This document shows positions 24,100 to 32,637 of a DNA stretch of 64,000 bases, in pieces. A model generated the notes under the pieces. That model was not told the origin of the DNA, did no database searches, and saw nothing but the letters and a program-made list of their open reading frames with translations. The stretch comes from Planctomycetota bacterium (GTDB taxonomy: Bacteria; Planctomycetota; Planctomycetia; Gemmatales; HRBIN36): NCBI GenBank assembly GCA_014584395.1, contig JACTMY010000018.1:156342-220341 (forward strand), given 5' to 3'. Positions within the stretch are counted from its first letter, which is position 1. Each line of letters opens with the position of its first letter. A program made the translations under genes and the position numbers.

Positions 24100-25032
24100 T
24101 CAAACCGCCACGGTTTGCCGCAATCCCTCGCGGAGAGAGACGATCGGCTTGTATCCCAATTCTGCTTGAGCCAGGCTGATGTCCGCGCAGGAATGGCGTA
24201 CGTCACCGGCACGAGCTGGAGCGAACAGCGGTTCCATGTTCGTGCCTAAAATGTCATTGAGGGCTTGAATCAATTCAAGCAGGTTTGTGGCTCGACCGGT
24301 TCCGATGTTGTAAACCCATTCTCTCTTCGCTTGGCGCAAGTCAATCGATGACCTTGCAGCCGCTATCAGGGCCTGGCAAACATCCGATACATAAACGAAA
24401 TCTCTGCTTTGCAGACCGTCGCCAAAAATGGTCGGCCTTTGTCCTTGTTTCATGAATTGGGCAAAACGAGCGATCACACCGGAATAGGGACTGCTCGGAT
24501 CCTGCCTCGGCCCGAAAACGTTAAAAAACCGTAGACGTATACACGGCAGGCCGAAGCTCTGGACAAAGGCGTGAGCATAAAGCTCGCCCGCTAATTTGGC
24601 TGCGGCATAAGGGGATAATGGTTGCCAGGGATCGCTCTCTTTCTGTACGGGATGATCCACGTTGCCATAGGCGCTGCTGCTGGCGGCATACACCACGCGC
24701 TTAACCCCAGCAGCCTTGGAAGCAGCAAATACCTGGAGCGTCCCCGTGGCATTCACGGCATGGGAGGCCAACGGATTTTCCAGGCTCGCCTGCACCGAGG
24801 CCAAGCCCGCCAAATGAAAGACCCAATCGATGTTCTTGGTCGCTTCGCAAAGCAGTGATGAATCTAGAATTGTTCCTGTATGAATGCTCAAGGACTTGGA
24901 GGCTGCTGGCAAGTTTTCTCGTTTGCCCGAACTGAAATCATCCAACACGACGACTTCATGTCCCGTGGCCAAAAGGCTTTCCACCAGATGAGAGCCGATG
25001 AAGCCCGCTCCACCCGTGACGAGACAGCGCAT
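24100..25032 (-). CDS. NAD-dependent epimerase/dehydratase (UDP-glucose 4-epimerase type)
   Basis: An extended short-chain dehydrogenase acting on a nucleotide sugar. The 310-residue product starts MRCLVTGGAGFIGSHLVE (NAD-binding GxxGxxG), has VVLDDFSSGKREN, the active-site Ser in YAASSSAYG and the Tyr-Lys pair in SPYAAAKLAGE. RLRFFNVFGPRQDP and GDGLQSRDFVYVSDV match the sugar-binding half. ATG 25032 follows GAGGTGA and lies 7 bases after the site-2 protease stop, so the two are co-transcribed and probably coupled. It may be a 4-epimerase or related dehydratase; the substrate is not visible. Confidence 0.9.
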   Translation of the reverse strand: MRCLVTGGAGFIGSHLVESLLATGHEVVVLDDFSSGKRENLPAASKSLSIHTGTILDSSLLCEATKNIDWVFHLAGLASVQASLENPLASHAVNATGTLQVFAASKAAGVKRVVYAASSSAYGNVDHPVQKESDPWQPLSPYAAAKLAGELYAHAFVQSFGLPCIRLRFFNVFGPRQDPSSPYSGVIARFAQFMKQGQRPTIFGDGLQSRDFVYVSDVCQALIAAARSSIDLRQAKREWVYNIGTGRATNLLELIQALNDILGTNMEPLFAPARAGDVRHSCADISLAQAELGYKPIVSLREGLRQTVAV

Positions 25033-25039
25033 GCTCACC

Positions 25040-26146
25040 TCAAATGACGTTGCGGTTATCAACCTGTTTCTTCATGGCTTTGCGCAAGGTTAGGATCTCA
25101 GCCAAATGATCGAGCGTGATCATCCCCACCAGTTGGCCATCGCGGACCACGGGCAGGGCCTGATAATGCCCATGCTCAAAAGCATCGGCCATGCGATCCA
25201 GCATTTGGCGCGGGTCAAGCGGCTTGACGTCGGTGTGCATCATGTCGCCAACGGTCGCGGCGTGTCCGGGTTTGGCCAAGGCCAGAAGCAAGTCGCCGCG
25301 GGTCACCATGCCCAATAGTTTGCCATCCTCGACGACGGGAAAATCCTGTTGAAAGCCGCTCAAAGTCAAATCCACCACGGAGGCCAGGGAATCCCGAGGC
25401 GAAAGGGTTCGAAACTGCGTCAACATGACTTTCTGAATCGGGATGCCGGAGAGCAAGGAATTCATGCGGACCATGTTCGCTTCGTTTTCCGCCCCAACCC
25501 AAACAAAGAGGGCTACGAAAATCATGAACGGATTGCGAAATACCAGCAACCCAACCGCCAACATGGTCAAGGCCAACCCTTGACCGATGCTAGCCGCCAC
25601 GTTGGTGGCCACGACATAATCCAATTTCCGAGCCAGCAAAGCGCGCAGGACGCGGCCGCCATCCATCGGAAATGCGGGGATCATGTTGAACACCGCCAAC
25701 ACGATGTTGAGGATCATCAACTTGCTTAGAAAACCGCCTGACTGATTCAGCACCAAGTCCCAAGAGTACAGTTCGCCGCTGATGAGAATGCCTATGTACA
25801 GCGACGCGGCGATGACGACATTGACGAGCGGTCCCGCCAAGGCCACCACCAATTCCTGCTTGGGGTCTTCGGGCATGCGTTCCAGGCGAGCGACTCCGCC
25901 AATGGGCAGGAGGGTGATGTCGCGCGTGGCGATGCCAAAGCGCCTGGCCGCCAAGGCATGCCCTAACTCATGCAGCACGATAATGAAGAACACCACAAGG
26001 ATAAACCCCATGGCGAGCAGCGTGTCGAGCCAGCGATGCGTATTCTGATACCAAACAAAACCGACATAGGCGAGCAACAAGGCGAAAGTCGCATGAACAT
26101 AAACATCAATGCCCGCGATTTGGCCGAGCCGCCAAGACCATTTCAT
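25040..26146 (-). CDS. site-2 protease family (M50) membrane metalloprotease with CBS domains
   Basis: The 368-residue product has about six membrane segments with the zinc motif HELGH in the second or third helix, and the third ligand region NMIPAFPMDGGRVLR. The C-terminal 130 residues form two CBS domains (ending in GMVTRGDLLLAL and GMITLDHLAEIL), which usually sense adenosyl ligands. This is the SpoIVFB-like, CBS-bearing group of intramembrane proteases. ATG 26146 is chosen because GAGGG precedes it and MKWSWRLGQIAGIDVYVH is the typical family start; the open frame extends to 26221. It heads a two-gene unit with the epimerase. Its substrate, perhaps an anti-sigma factor, is unknown. Confidence 0.92.
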   Translation of the reverse strand: MKWSWRLGQIAGIDVYVHATFALLLAYVGFVWYQNTHRWLDTLLAMGFILVVFFIIVLHELGHALAARRFGIATRDITLLPIGGVARLERMPEDPKQELVVALAGPLVNVVIAASLYIGILISGELYSWDLVLNQSGGFLSKLMILNIVLAVFNMIPAFPMDGGRVLRALLARKLDYVVATNVAASIGQGLALTMLAVGLLVFRNPFMIFVALFVWVGAENEANMVRMNSLLSGIPIQKVMLTQFRTLSPRDSLASVVDLTLSGFQQDFPVVEDGKLLGMVTRGDLLLALAKPGHAATVGDMMHTDVKPLDPRQMLDRMADAFEHGHYQALPVVRDGQLVGMITLDHLAEILTLRKAMKKQVDNRNVI

Positions 26147-26376
26147 AAAAGGCCCTCTGTTCCGACAGCCCCCGAATTCCACAAAACCCAACGATGAGCG
26201 CCGCGAATTCCGCAGGTGCAAACGTTATTTCATTGTATGTTGTTGGCGGCTTGGTGGTTGCACTTGCTTCCATTATTCGCCCCTTGGCTGCGGAACTGCG
26301 TTCCTCCCCATGAATCGGCTTGCAAGACATGCCAGGCTCGATAGGATGTTTGCCAGCGATGCTGATCGAATCTCAC

Positions 26377-26388
26377 CTGAGACACAAG
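26377..26388. repeat. copy of the CTGAGACACAAG 12-mer
   Basis: This is identical to 1874-1885, and eleven of its bases match the reverse copy in the cluster at 13281. Here it lies just upstream of the start of the 1133-residue membrane protein gene; at 1874 it lies just upstream of the kinase gene start. Confidence 0.6.
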
Positions 26389-26392
26389 ACCG

Positions 26393-29300
26393 ATGATGCC
26401 CATGGATCGCCCCGCCTCAGCGTCGATGGATCAGTTGCGTCAACGCGTGCGGCAAGTCGAGCCGGCCGCTCTTTGGATCCGTCCCTCGTCACTGCGCCGG
26501 ATCGTCAAGGAACATCGTCATCTCAACGGCTTCGCCACGGGCATCCCCTTGCGGTGTGGCTATCTGATCCCGCGAACCGCTTACGAAGCCATCACGGGCC
26601 ATTCAGAACCGAACGCTTCACATTCCAATGTTCGTTGGCAATACCTTCTGCCCGAACCAAGTTACCGACAATTGCAAAACTGGCCCTTGCTGGATCTGTT
26701 GCGCCTGGCCTGGCGGCAGCTTTTTCACCTTAGCCTGCAACGGGCGCTGCAGGATAAACATCAAGCGGGTCTGCTCAGCGCTTCTGACTTGTTGGACCGA
26801 CAGGCCAGGATTGGCTGGATCACGTACGATGAGATCCGGCAGGTTTTGCTCCGCGACCGCTATGTCCTTCCTCCATATGACGACCTGTCCTTTTATGTTG
26901 GTTTTGTCGCTCTTTTTTGGGAATTGCATTATTTTCAACCCGATGCCGTTCCCATTTGGTTCCCTTCGCTCCAGATGGATGACTCGTTCCTTGACTGGAT
27001 GCGCCAGGAAGTTGACGTGGAGGCGTTATGGACTGCCAGCCGCTTGCTCACCGAGGAAGAGGCGGCCACTTCTTCACGCCTCGTTTCTGAAATGTTGGAC
27101 GCCCATCGGCACATGACTGCCTCTCCTAAAACCGATCAAACCGATGCTGGCGTCGACCAAGCTGCCGAATTGCGTTGGGATCGACAGTGGTTGCTGCGCT
27201 TGGCTGATGTGGCTCGTTCCAAGGGCAACTGGGCGAGGTCCGCAATGCTCCGCGCCAGACTGGCCCGCATGCAGCCCGACGCCGCCGAGGCGATGGAAGC
27301 CGAAATCGCCGCCGACGTGTCCGCCCTGCAAAAGGAATTGATCCAATCCTTGCAAGGCTCGGCACAGGCTTCCTCACTTTGGCACATCGTCTTGCGTGCT
27401 TTGGTCGGCCCCGCAAGTCGGGGGATTTGGCCTCCGGCGGCGCGCATGCTCTTTGACTTGCAAAAAGTCTGTCTGGATTTGAGCCAACCCATCTTTGCCA
27501 CGGACCTGGTCGTTTGGATAAGGACGCTTGGTTCGCAGCCGATCCGCAGGCCCTTGATCCATGTTCCTCGGGCATTGGCCATTCATCACTTGCGCCGCGT
27601 TTTGAAACGGTTGCCCAGTGCGGGATTGCTTCCGCCTCTTCACGATGAATTTGCCCAACTTCTAGAAGCTTGTATTGCCGATCAGGAACAACGGCTTCGT
27701 GGTCAAATCGAAGTCGAAATCGGCAAGAGCCTCGATGAAGCGGGACTGGTGCCACACAATCAACCCGAGCGGATTTCACGACAAAAAGTCATCGCCGAAC
27801 TTTGCGACAAAATCGCCACCCGTGGCCGCATCACGTTCGGCGACCTCCGGGACGCCATCTCCGCCAATCAACTCAAACTGGCCGACCTGACCGGGCCAAT
27901 TGAGTTTCTCAAGGGTGATCCGCTTCTGCAAGCGGATCGTAAATTGGCCTTTGCCATCGACGGGTTATACCGACCCGGCGAGTTTTATCTGCGATGGTTT
28001 CAGAGCCTCAGTTCCCTGGCTTTTGGAACCAAGCTTGGCCGCTTTGGCACCCGGTATCTGGCGATTCCCTTTGGGAGTGCCTTTTGCGTACTGGAGTTTG
28101 CCGATCATTTGTTCAAGCCCGTTTTCAGCAAATTATCAGGCCAACCATCCGATCACGTTTCCTTGCAGGCTGGGGAAGGCAGCCGCCCCCCCGATGCCAA
28201 CCAACCGGCTGGAGATCACTTTCATCTTGTTTCCCCATGGAGTGTGCTCGGTCTAGGCTTTTACATCATGGGCTTGATCTATCTGGCTAAGGTTCGTGAG
28301 TGGAGCGGGGTCGCTCTGCGCTATCTCGGCCAAGGTCTCAAGGCGGTGGGGATCGAAGCGCCACGCTGGCTGATGCGGTTTCCGCCCATCGCTGCCTTCC
28401 TGGATCATCCCAAGGTCCGGTGGTGCCGTCGCCATCTGCTTGGACCCATTATCACGGGATCACTCACGGCCTTACTTCTCTATCTCTGGGATGGCTCAAC
28501 CTTTCATGTCGTGATGGGAAGCAGCGGAATTTTCCTGGTTCATGCGGCGCTCTTGATGACGCGCCTCGGACAGGAGTGGCTCGATGCCGGCTCCGATGCG
28601 CTCTTGCACATCTGGGAGCGCATTCGCTTCGACTTTCTCCCCGGATTGTTTCGTTGGATCATGGACTTTTTTCACGCCCTGGTGCAAGGGATCGAACGCA
28701 TCCTGTACACGGTCGATGAGTGGCTCCGCTTTCGCGGCGGCGAGAAACCTTTCAGCGTGGTCTTAAAGACGATCCTTGGCCTGTTCTGGTTTTGCATCAC
28801 GTATGTGATCCGCTTTGCCATCAATCTCCTCATCGAACCCCAGATCAACCCGCTCAAGCATTTTCCGGTCGTGACCGTGTCCCATAAGTTGCTCCTGCCC
28901 ACCATTCCCCACGTCGCTGGAGTGATCGAAAAGCTTCGCCCCGGGTACTCCGCTATTGAATATCAAACGTTTGCCACGACCTTCGTGTCCGGCATCCCCG
29001 GCATTTTCGGCTTCCTGGTTTGGGAGTTGAAGGAAAATTGGAAACTCTACGCCGCCAATCGACCGAAAACCTTGTCATCCCTCGTCGTCGGCCACCATGG
29101 CGAAACGTTTCCCCGCCTCTTTCGACCGGGATTTCACTCCGGCACTATTCCCAAAATTTATGCCAAATGGCGGCATGCCTTTCGACTTTGGGAGATGCAC
29201 CGCGGCTCCCGGGCGGCCATAGCCAAGCACCACCATGCCCTGACTCACATGGAACATGACCTGCGCCGCTTTATTGAACGAGAGGGTTTGGCCTATTTAC

Positions 29301-29794
29301 AGAAAGAATGGGCATCTGACGTCGGCGTGGTGGAGTTAAAATCGCTGCGCATGGCGACCCAGCGCATCGATGCATTCTTTCATCTAGAGCAACGTCCCGA
29401 GGAACCGCCGGTCGTCTTGACATGGTGGGAACAAGCCCAGCGCCTGTCCTTCGAGGTCAGCCAGGCGGGCTGGATCACCCTGTTATCCGAACAGCAACAG
29501 GAACAGTTTTATTTTGTGATGCGCGGACTGATCGCACGGTCGGGAGTCAATTTGCTTCACGCCGGCCAGGATCGTTGGACCGGTCTCGCGCAAGCTTTAG
29601 CTCGCGATCAGCGTGCGGTTCGCCTATTGCCCGAAGGATTGACCCTGATGGCAGGCCCCCCATGGACCGAATTGGCTCTGCTCGCATGGCCCAAGGAAAA
29701 CCACCTCGAGATGCGATGGGAACAGGGACAAATCAGCTTCGAGCAACTGCAAATGGCCTGGGAAGATTGGGTCCGATTTTGGGGGGACCGTTGA
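26393..29794 (+). CDS. 1133-residue membrane protein of unknown family
   Basis: I do not recognise this protein. Residues 1-600 are soluble-looking, helical, rich in Leu, Arg, Gln and Trp, with no signal peptide. Residues about 615-880 contain five or six hydrophobic segments (VLGLGFYIMGLIYLA, LGPIITGSLTALLLYLW, GIFLVHAALLM, TILGLFWFCITYVIRFAINL, SGIPGIFGFLVW). Residues 890-1133 are again soluble and basic, with a His cluster (AKHHHALTHMEHD). No nucleotide-binding, protease or transport motif is visible. Codon use and composition match the neighbours, so it looks native. The first ATG (26393) has only a weak ribosome site; ATG 26402 is possible. It stands between divergent genes and may be a monocistronic unit. 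Confidence 0.85.
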   Translation: MMPMDRPASASMDQLRQRVRQVEPAALWIRPSSLRRIVKEHRHLNGFATGIPLRCGYLIPRTAYEAITGHSEPNASHSNVRWQYLLPEPSYRQLQNWPLLDLLRLAWRQLFHLSLQRALQDKHQAGLLSASDLLDRQARIGWITYDEIRQVLLRDRYVLPPYDDLSFYVGFVALFWELHYFQPDAVPIWFPSLQMDDSFLDWMRQEVDVEALWTASRLLTEEEAATSSRLVSEMLDAHRHMTASPKTDQTDAGVDQAAELRWDRQWLLRLADVARSKGNWARSAMLRARLARMQPDAAEAMEAEIAADVSALQKELIQSLQGSAQASSLWHIVLRALVGPASRGIWPPAARMLFDLQKVCLDLSQPIFATDLVVWIRTLGSQPIRRPLIHVPRALAIHHLRRVLKRLPSAGLLPPLHDEFAQLLEACIADQEQRLRGQIEVEIGKSLDEAGLVPHNQPERISRQKVIAELCDKIATRGRITFGDLRDAISANQLKLADLTGPIEFLKGDPLLQADRKLAFAIDGLYRPGEFYLRWFQSLSSLAFGTKLGRFGTRYLAIPFGSAFCVLEFADHLFKPVFSKLSGQPSDHVSLQAGEGSRPPDANQPAGDHFHLVSPWSVLGLGFYIMGLIYLAKVREWSGVALRYLGQGLKAVGIEAPRWLMRFPPIAAFLDHPKVRWCRRHLLGPIITGSLTALLLYLWDGSTFHVVMGSSGIFLVHAALLMTRLGQEWLDAGSDALLHIWERIRFDFLPGLFRWIMDFFHALVQGIERILYTVDEWLRFRGGEKPFSVVLKTILGLFWFCITYVIRFAINLLIEPQINPLKHFPVVTVSHKLLLPTIPHVAGVIEKLRPGYSAIEYQTFATTFVSGIPGIFGFLVWELKENWKLYAANRPKTLSSLVVGHHGETFPRLFRPGFHSGTIPKIYAKWRHAFRLWEMHRGSRAAIAKHHHALTHMEHDLRRFIEREGLAYLQKEWASDVGVVELKSLRMATQRIDAFFHLEQRPEEPPVVLTWWEQAQRLSFEVSQAGWITLLSEQQQEQFYFVMRGLIARSGVNLLHAGQDRWTGLAQALARDQRAVRLLPEGLTLMAGPPWTELALLAWPKENHLEMRWEQGQISFEQLQMAWEDWVRFWGDR

Positions 29795-29866
29795 CCTTTG
29801 CCATTGGCTCCATTACATTAACGGTTCACGAAAATACACCTGCTATACCGTTGGAGTGAGGCTAGA

Positions 29867-30109
29867 ATGGTTCGCAAGAAACTGGGTCCGGGTCGCAAAA
29901 ATCGTTGCCGCTTTTGCACCCCGCAAGGCTGCCCCCGGCCGGCTTTCGTTGACTATAAGGACATCGCTGGTCTGAAAAAGTTATGCACGGCCCAAGGCCG
30001 TCTGCTCAATCGCAAACGCACGGGTCTGTGCGCCGCTTTTCAGCGTGCCGTGGCCACGGCTGTGAAGCGCGCACGTTTCATGGCCCTATTGCCTTACGTT
30101 GGCGAGTAG
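29867..30109 (+). CDS. rpsR: 30S ribosomal protein bS18
   Basis: bS18 is part of the platform of the small ribosomal subunit. The 80-residue product shows the family core DYKDIAGLKKLCTAQGRLLNRKRTG and RAVATAVKRARFMALLPYV. The N-terminus has CRFC, then GC, and with the later Cys forms a possible zinc site, as in the C+ paralogs of some bacteria. GAGG precedes the ATG. It is not next to rpsF, ssb or rplI, its usual neighbours; an asparaginase gene follows 38 bases on. Confidence 0.93.
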   Translation: MVRKKLGPGRKNRCRFCTPQGCPRPAFVDYKDIAGLKKLCTAQGRLLNRKRTGLCAAFQRAVATAVKRARFMALLPYVGE

Positions 30110-30147
30110 TTGTCCCTTCCCCCCTTGGCTCTCAGCCCGAGTCCATC

Positions 30148-31152
30148 ATGAATCCCGCGCAGACGGCTCCGGTTCCGCTTCTGGAAGTGTGGCGAGGAGG
30201 TCGTTTGGAGTCGGTGCATTGGGGCAGCATTGCCGTCTGTGACCTCAAGGGCAAACTCATCTATGCCCGGGGGAATCCGCAAACGGCCACGTATCTCCGC
30301 TCGAGCGCCAAACCTTTTCAGGCCATCGCTTCCGTCCAACTCGGCACCGCGGACCATTTTCAATTCACTGAAGCCGAAGTGGCCATGATGTGCGCCTCCC
30401 ATGGCGGGCAAGTTGAGCACACCTCCACGGTCCAGGCCATGGCCAAGAAATGCGGCGCTACATTGGACCTGCTGCAATGCGGTCCGCACCCTCCCTATCA
30501 CGAACCGACCGCCGAGGCCATGATTCGCAAGAGTGAAGCCCCGGCGCGAGTCCACAACAATTGCTCCGGCAAGCACATGGGCATGATCGCAACTTGCCTT
30601 AAACAAGGGTGGCCCGTGGAAAAGTATCGCGATCCCAACCACCCGCTGCAGCAAGCCATTCATACCACCATGGCCGCTTACGCCGACCATGCCGGCGACA
30701 TACCTTATGCCGTGGATGGCTGCGGCGTGCCTACCTTTTATCTCACGCTAGCCGCCGCGGCGACGGCCTATGCGCGCTTGGCCAGTAGCAAAGCCCACCC
30801 AGCCGAATATGAAGCGGCAGGACCGCGCGTGGCCAAGGCCGTGAGGACGCATCCGCTGCTGATCGGTCATGATGGACAGTTCGGCACCATCCTGCTGGAG
30901 AAACTGGGCCAGCACATCGTCGCCAAGAGCGGGGCGGAAGGGATGTTCTGCGTCGGGCTGATCGACAAGGGGCTAGGGCTGGCCGTCAAGATCACGGACG
31001 GCGGCCAACGGGCCGTTGGACCCGTCGTGGTCAAGCTGCTCGAACAATTCCTTCACGAGGTCAGCGTGGCTGAAGTGGCTAAAACGGTGATCAAGCCCAT
31101 CCTCAACACACGGCAAGAACCCGTTGGCGAGATCAAAGTGGTCAATCTGTAG
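30148..31152 (+). CDS. asparaginase of the AnsA/ReAII family (PF06089)
   Basis: The enzyme hydrolyses L-asparagine to aspartate and ammonia. The 334-residue product matches the Rhizobium-type family: RSSAKPFQAIA (Ser and Lys of the active site), CASHGGQVEH, LQCGPHPPYH, the metal- and substrate-binding NNCSGKHMGM and VDGCGVPTFY. Length fits the family. No signal peptide is visible, so it should act in the cytoplasm. The ATG at 30148 is preferred over a longer frame that would overlap rpsR. It has a weak ribosome binding site and may be co-transcribed with rpsR. Confidence 0.88.
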   Translation: MNPAQTAPVPLLEVWRGGRLESVHWGSIAVCDLKGKLIYARGNPQTATYLRSSAKPFQAIASVQLGTADHFQFTEAEVAMMCASHGGQVEHTSTVQAMAKKCGATLDLLQCGPHPPYHEPTAEAMIRKSEAPARVHNNCSGKHMGMIATCLKQGWPVEKYRDPNHPLQQAIHTTMAAYADHAGDIPYAVDGCGVPTFYLTLAAAATAYARLASSKAHPAEYEAAGPRVAKAVRTHPLLIGHDGQFGTILLEKLGQHIVAKSGAEGMFCVGLIDKGLGLAVKITDGGQRAVGPVVVKLLEQFLHEVSVAEVAKTVIKPILNTRQEPVGEIKVVNL

Positions 31153-31213
31153 ATCGCAGATCTCTAGTCCCGCTCTTTTCTCCGGACAACTTCAACTTCT
31201 TCTCCCGATGCAC

Positions 31214-32518
31214 TCATTGACTGATCGCATCGGCAGATGGCGCGGTTTTTTCCTTCATCGCTATGTCGCGGCGATACATCATCCCAGGAAAATGGATTAA
31301 TTCGATGGCTTGATAGGCTCGGCGGCGAGCTTGCTCGAGATCGTCCCCCAAGGCCGTGACGCTCAACACTCGCCCGCCATCCGTGACGATGCGACCATCC
31401 ACCGACTTGGTGCCTGCGTGAAAAACTTTGACATCGGTTAGTTTTTTGACGTCATTGAGCCCGCTGATGAGTTTCCCCTTGGTGATATTCCCCGGGTACC
31501 CCTCGCTGGCCAGCACGACGCACACGGCCGGACGTGCATCCCAAACCAGTTGATCCTCGGCGATTTGATCCAACCGGCCATCGACCACGGCCTCAATCAA
31601 GTCGAGCAAATCGCTTTGCAGCCGCATGAGGGTGGGTTGGGTTTCAGGATCCCCCAAGCGAACGTTGTATTCCAACACCCTCGGCCCCTGGCCGGTGAGC
31701 ATGAGCCCGGAATAAAGCACCCCGCGATAGGGGCAGCGCGCCCGCTTGAGCGCATGGATCGTGGGCACCAAGATGGCGTTGTCAATTTCCTGTAATTGCT
31801 CGGAGGCGACCTGGCTGCTGGGACTGAAGGCCCCCATCCCGCCCGTATTCGGCCCCGCGTCGTTTTCAAAGGCTTTTTTATAGTCCTCGGCAATGGGCAG
31901 CGTAAGAATCGTCCGGCCTGCCACGAAGGAAAGCACGCTGCATTCCCTGCCTTCAAGCCGCTTTTCGATCACGACCCGCCGGCCGGCTTGGCCAAAAATC
32001 TCCTTAACCATGATTTGATCGACGGCCCGCATGGCTTCCTCCGTCGTCGAACAGACCATGACGCCTTTTCCCGCCGCCAAGCCATCCGCCTTGACCACGA
32101 GGGGATAGTCGCGGGTTTCGATGAAACGCCGCGCGGGTTCAGGGTGGTCGAAGATGCGGAACTCCGCCGTCGGGATGTCGGCATGCCGCATCAACTCCTT
32201 GGCAAACACCTTGCTTGCTTCCAAACGAGCGGCTGCTTTGCTGGGACCGAAGATGCGCAAGCCCGCTTTCTCAAAGGCATCAACGATGCCGAGCGCCAGC
32301 GGGTCTTCCGGCCCCACCACGGTCAGTCCGATTTCTTCTTTTTTGACAAAACGGATGAGCCGATCGAACTCATGCGGTTCCGCGGGAAAGTTGGTTCCTT
32401 CCTCGGCCGTCCCCGCGTTGCCGGGTGCGCAAAAAACGTGTTCGACCCGAGGCGATTGAGCGAGCTTCCACGCCAGGGCGTGTTCCCGTGCGCCTTTGCC
32501 GATGACCAATACCTTCAC
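31214..32518 (-). CDS. purD: phosphoribosylamine--glycine ligase
   Basis: PurD makes glycinamide ribonucleotide in the second step of purine synthesis. The 434-residue product is full length: MKVLVIGKGAREHALAWKL, the ATP-grasp core with VVKADGLAAGKGVMVC, VIEKRLEGRECSVLSF, GPNTGGMGAFSPS and EYNVRLGDPETQP, then the C-terminal domain with VVLASEGYPG. No other pur genes are near. The start is 119 bases from the divergent TPR-like gene. Confidence 0.97.
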   Translation of the reverse strand: MKVLVIGKGAREHALAWKLAQSPRVEHVFCAPGNAGTAEEGTNFPAEPHEFDRLIRFVKKEEIGLTVVGPEDPLALGIVDAFEKAGLRIFGPSKAAARLEASKVFAKELMRHADIPTAEFRIFDHPEPARRFIETRDYPLVVKADGLAAGKGVMVCSTTEEAMRAVDQIMVKEIFGQAGRRVVIEKRLEGRECSVLSFVAGRTILTLPIAEDYKKAFENDAGPNTGGMGAFSPSSQVASEQLQEIDNAILVPTIHALKRARCPYRGVLYSGLMLTGQGPRVLEYNVRLGDPETQPTLMRLQSDLLDLIEAVVDGRLDQIAEDQLVWDARPAVCVVLASEGYPGNITKGKLISGLNDVKKLTDVKVFHAGTKSVDGRIVTDGGRVLSVTALGDDLEQARRRAYQAIELIHFPGMMYRRDIAMKEKTAPSADAISQ

Positions 32519-32637
32519 GGTCCGCTCCTTGATGTCCTTCGTGGCCGCGCTCTTTCCTTGGGCTCACCATCTATCTTATAGTATGAGATGATGACTTGGG
32601 TATGCAGAGCCAGGCGGGGAGCTTTTGTTCTGAGGCA

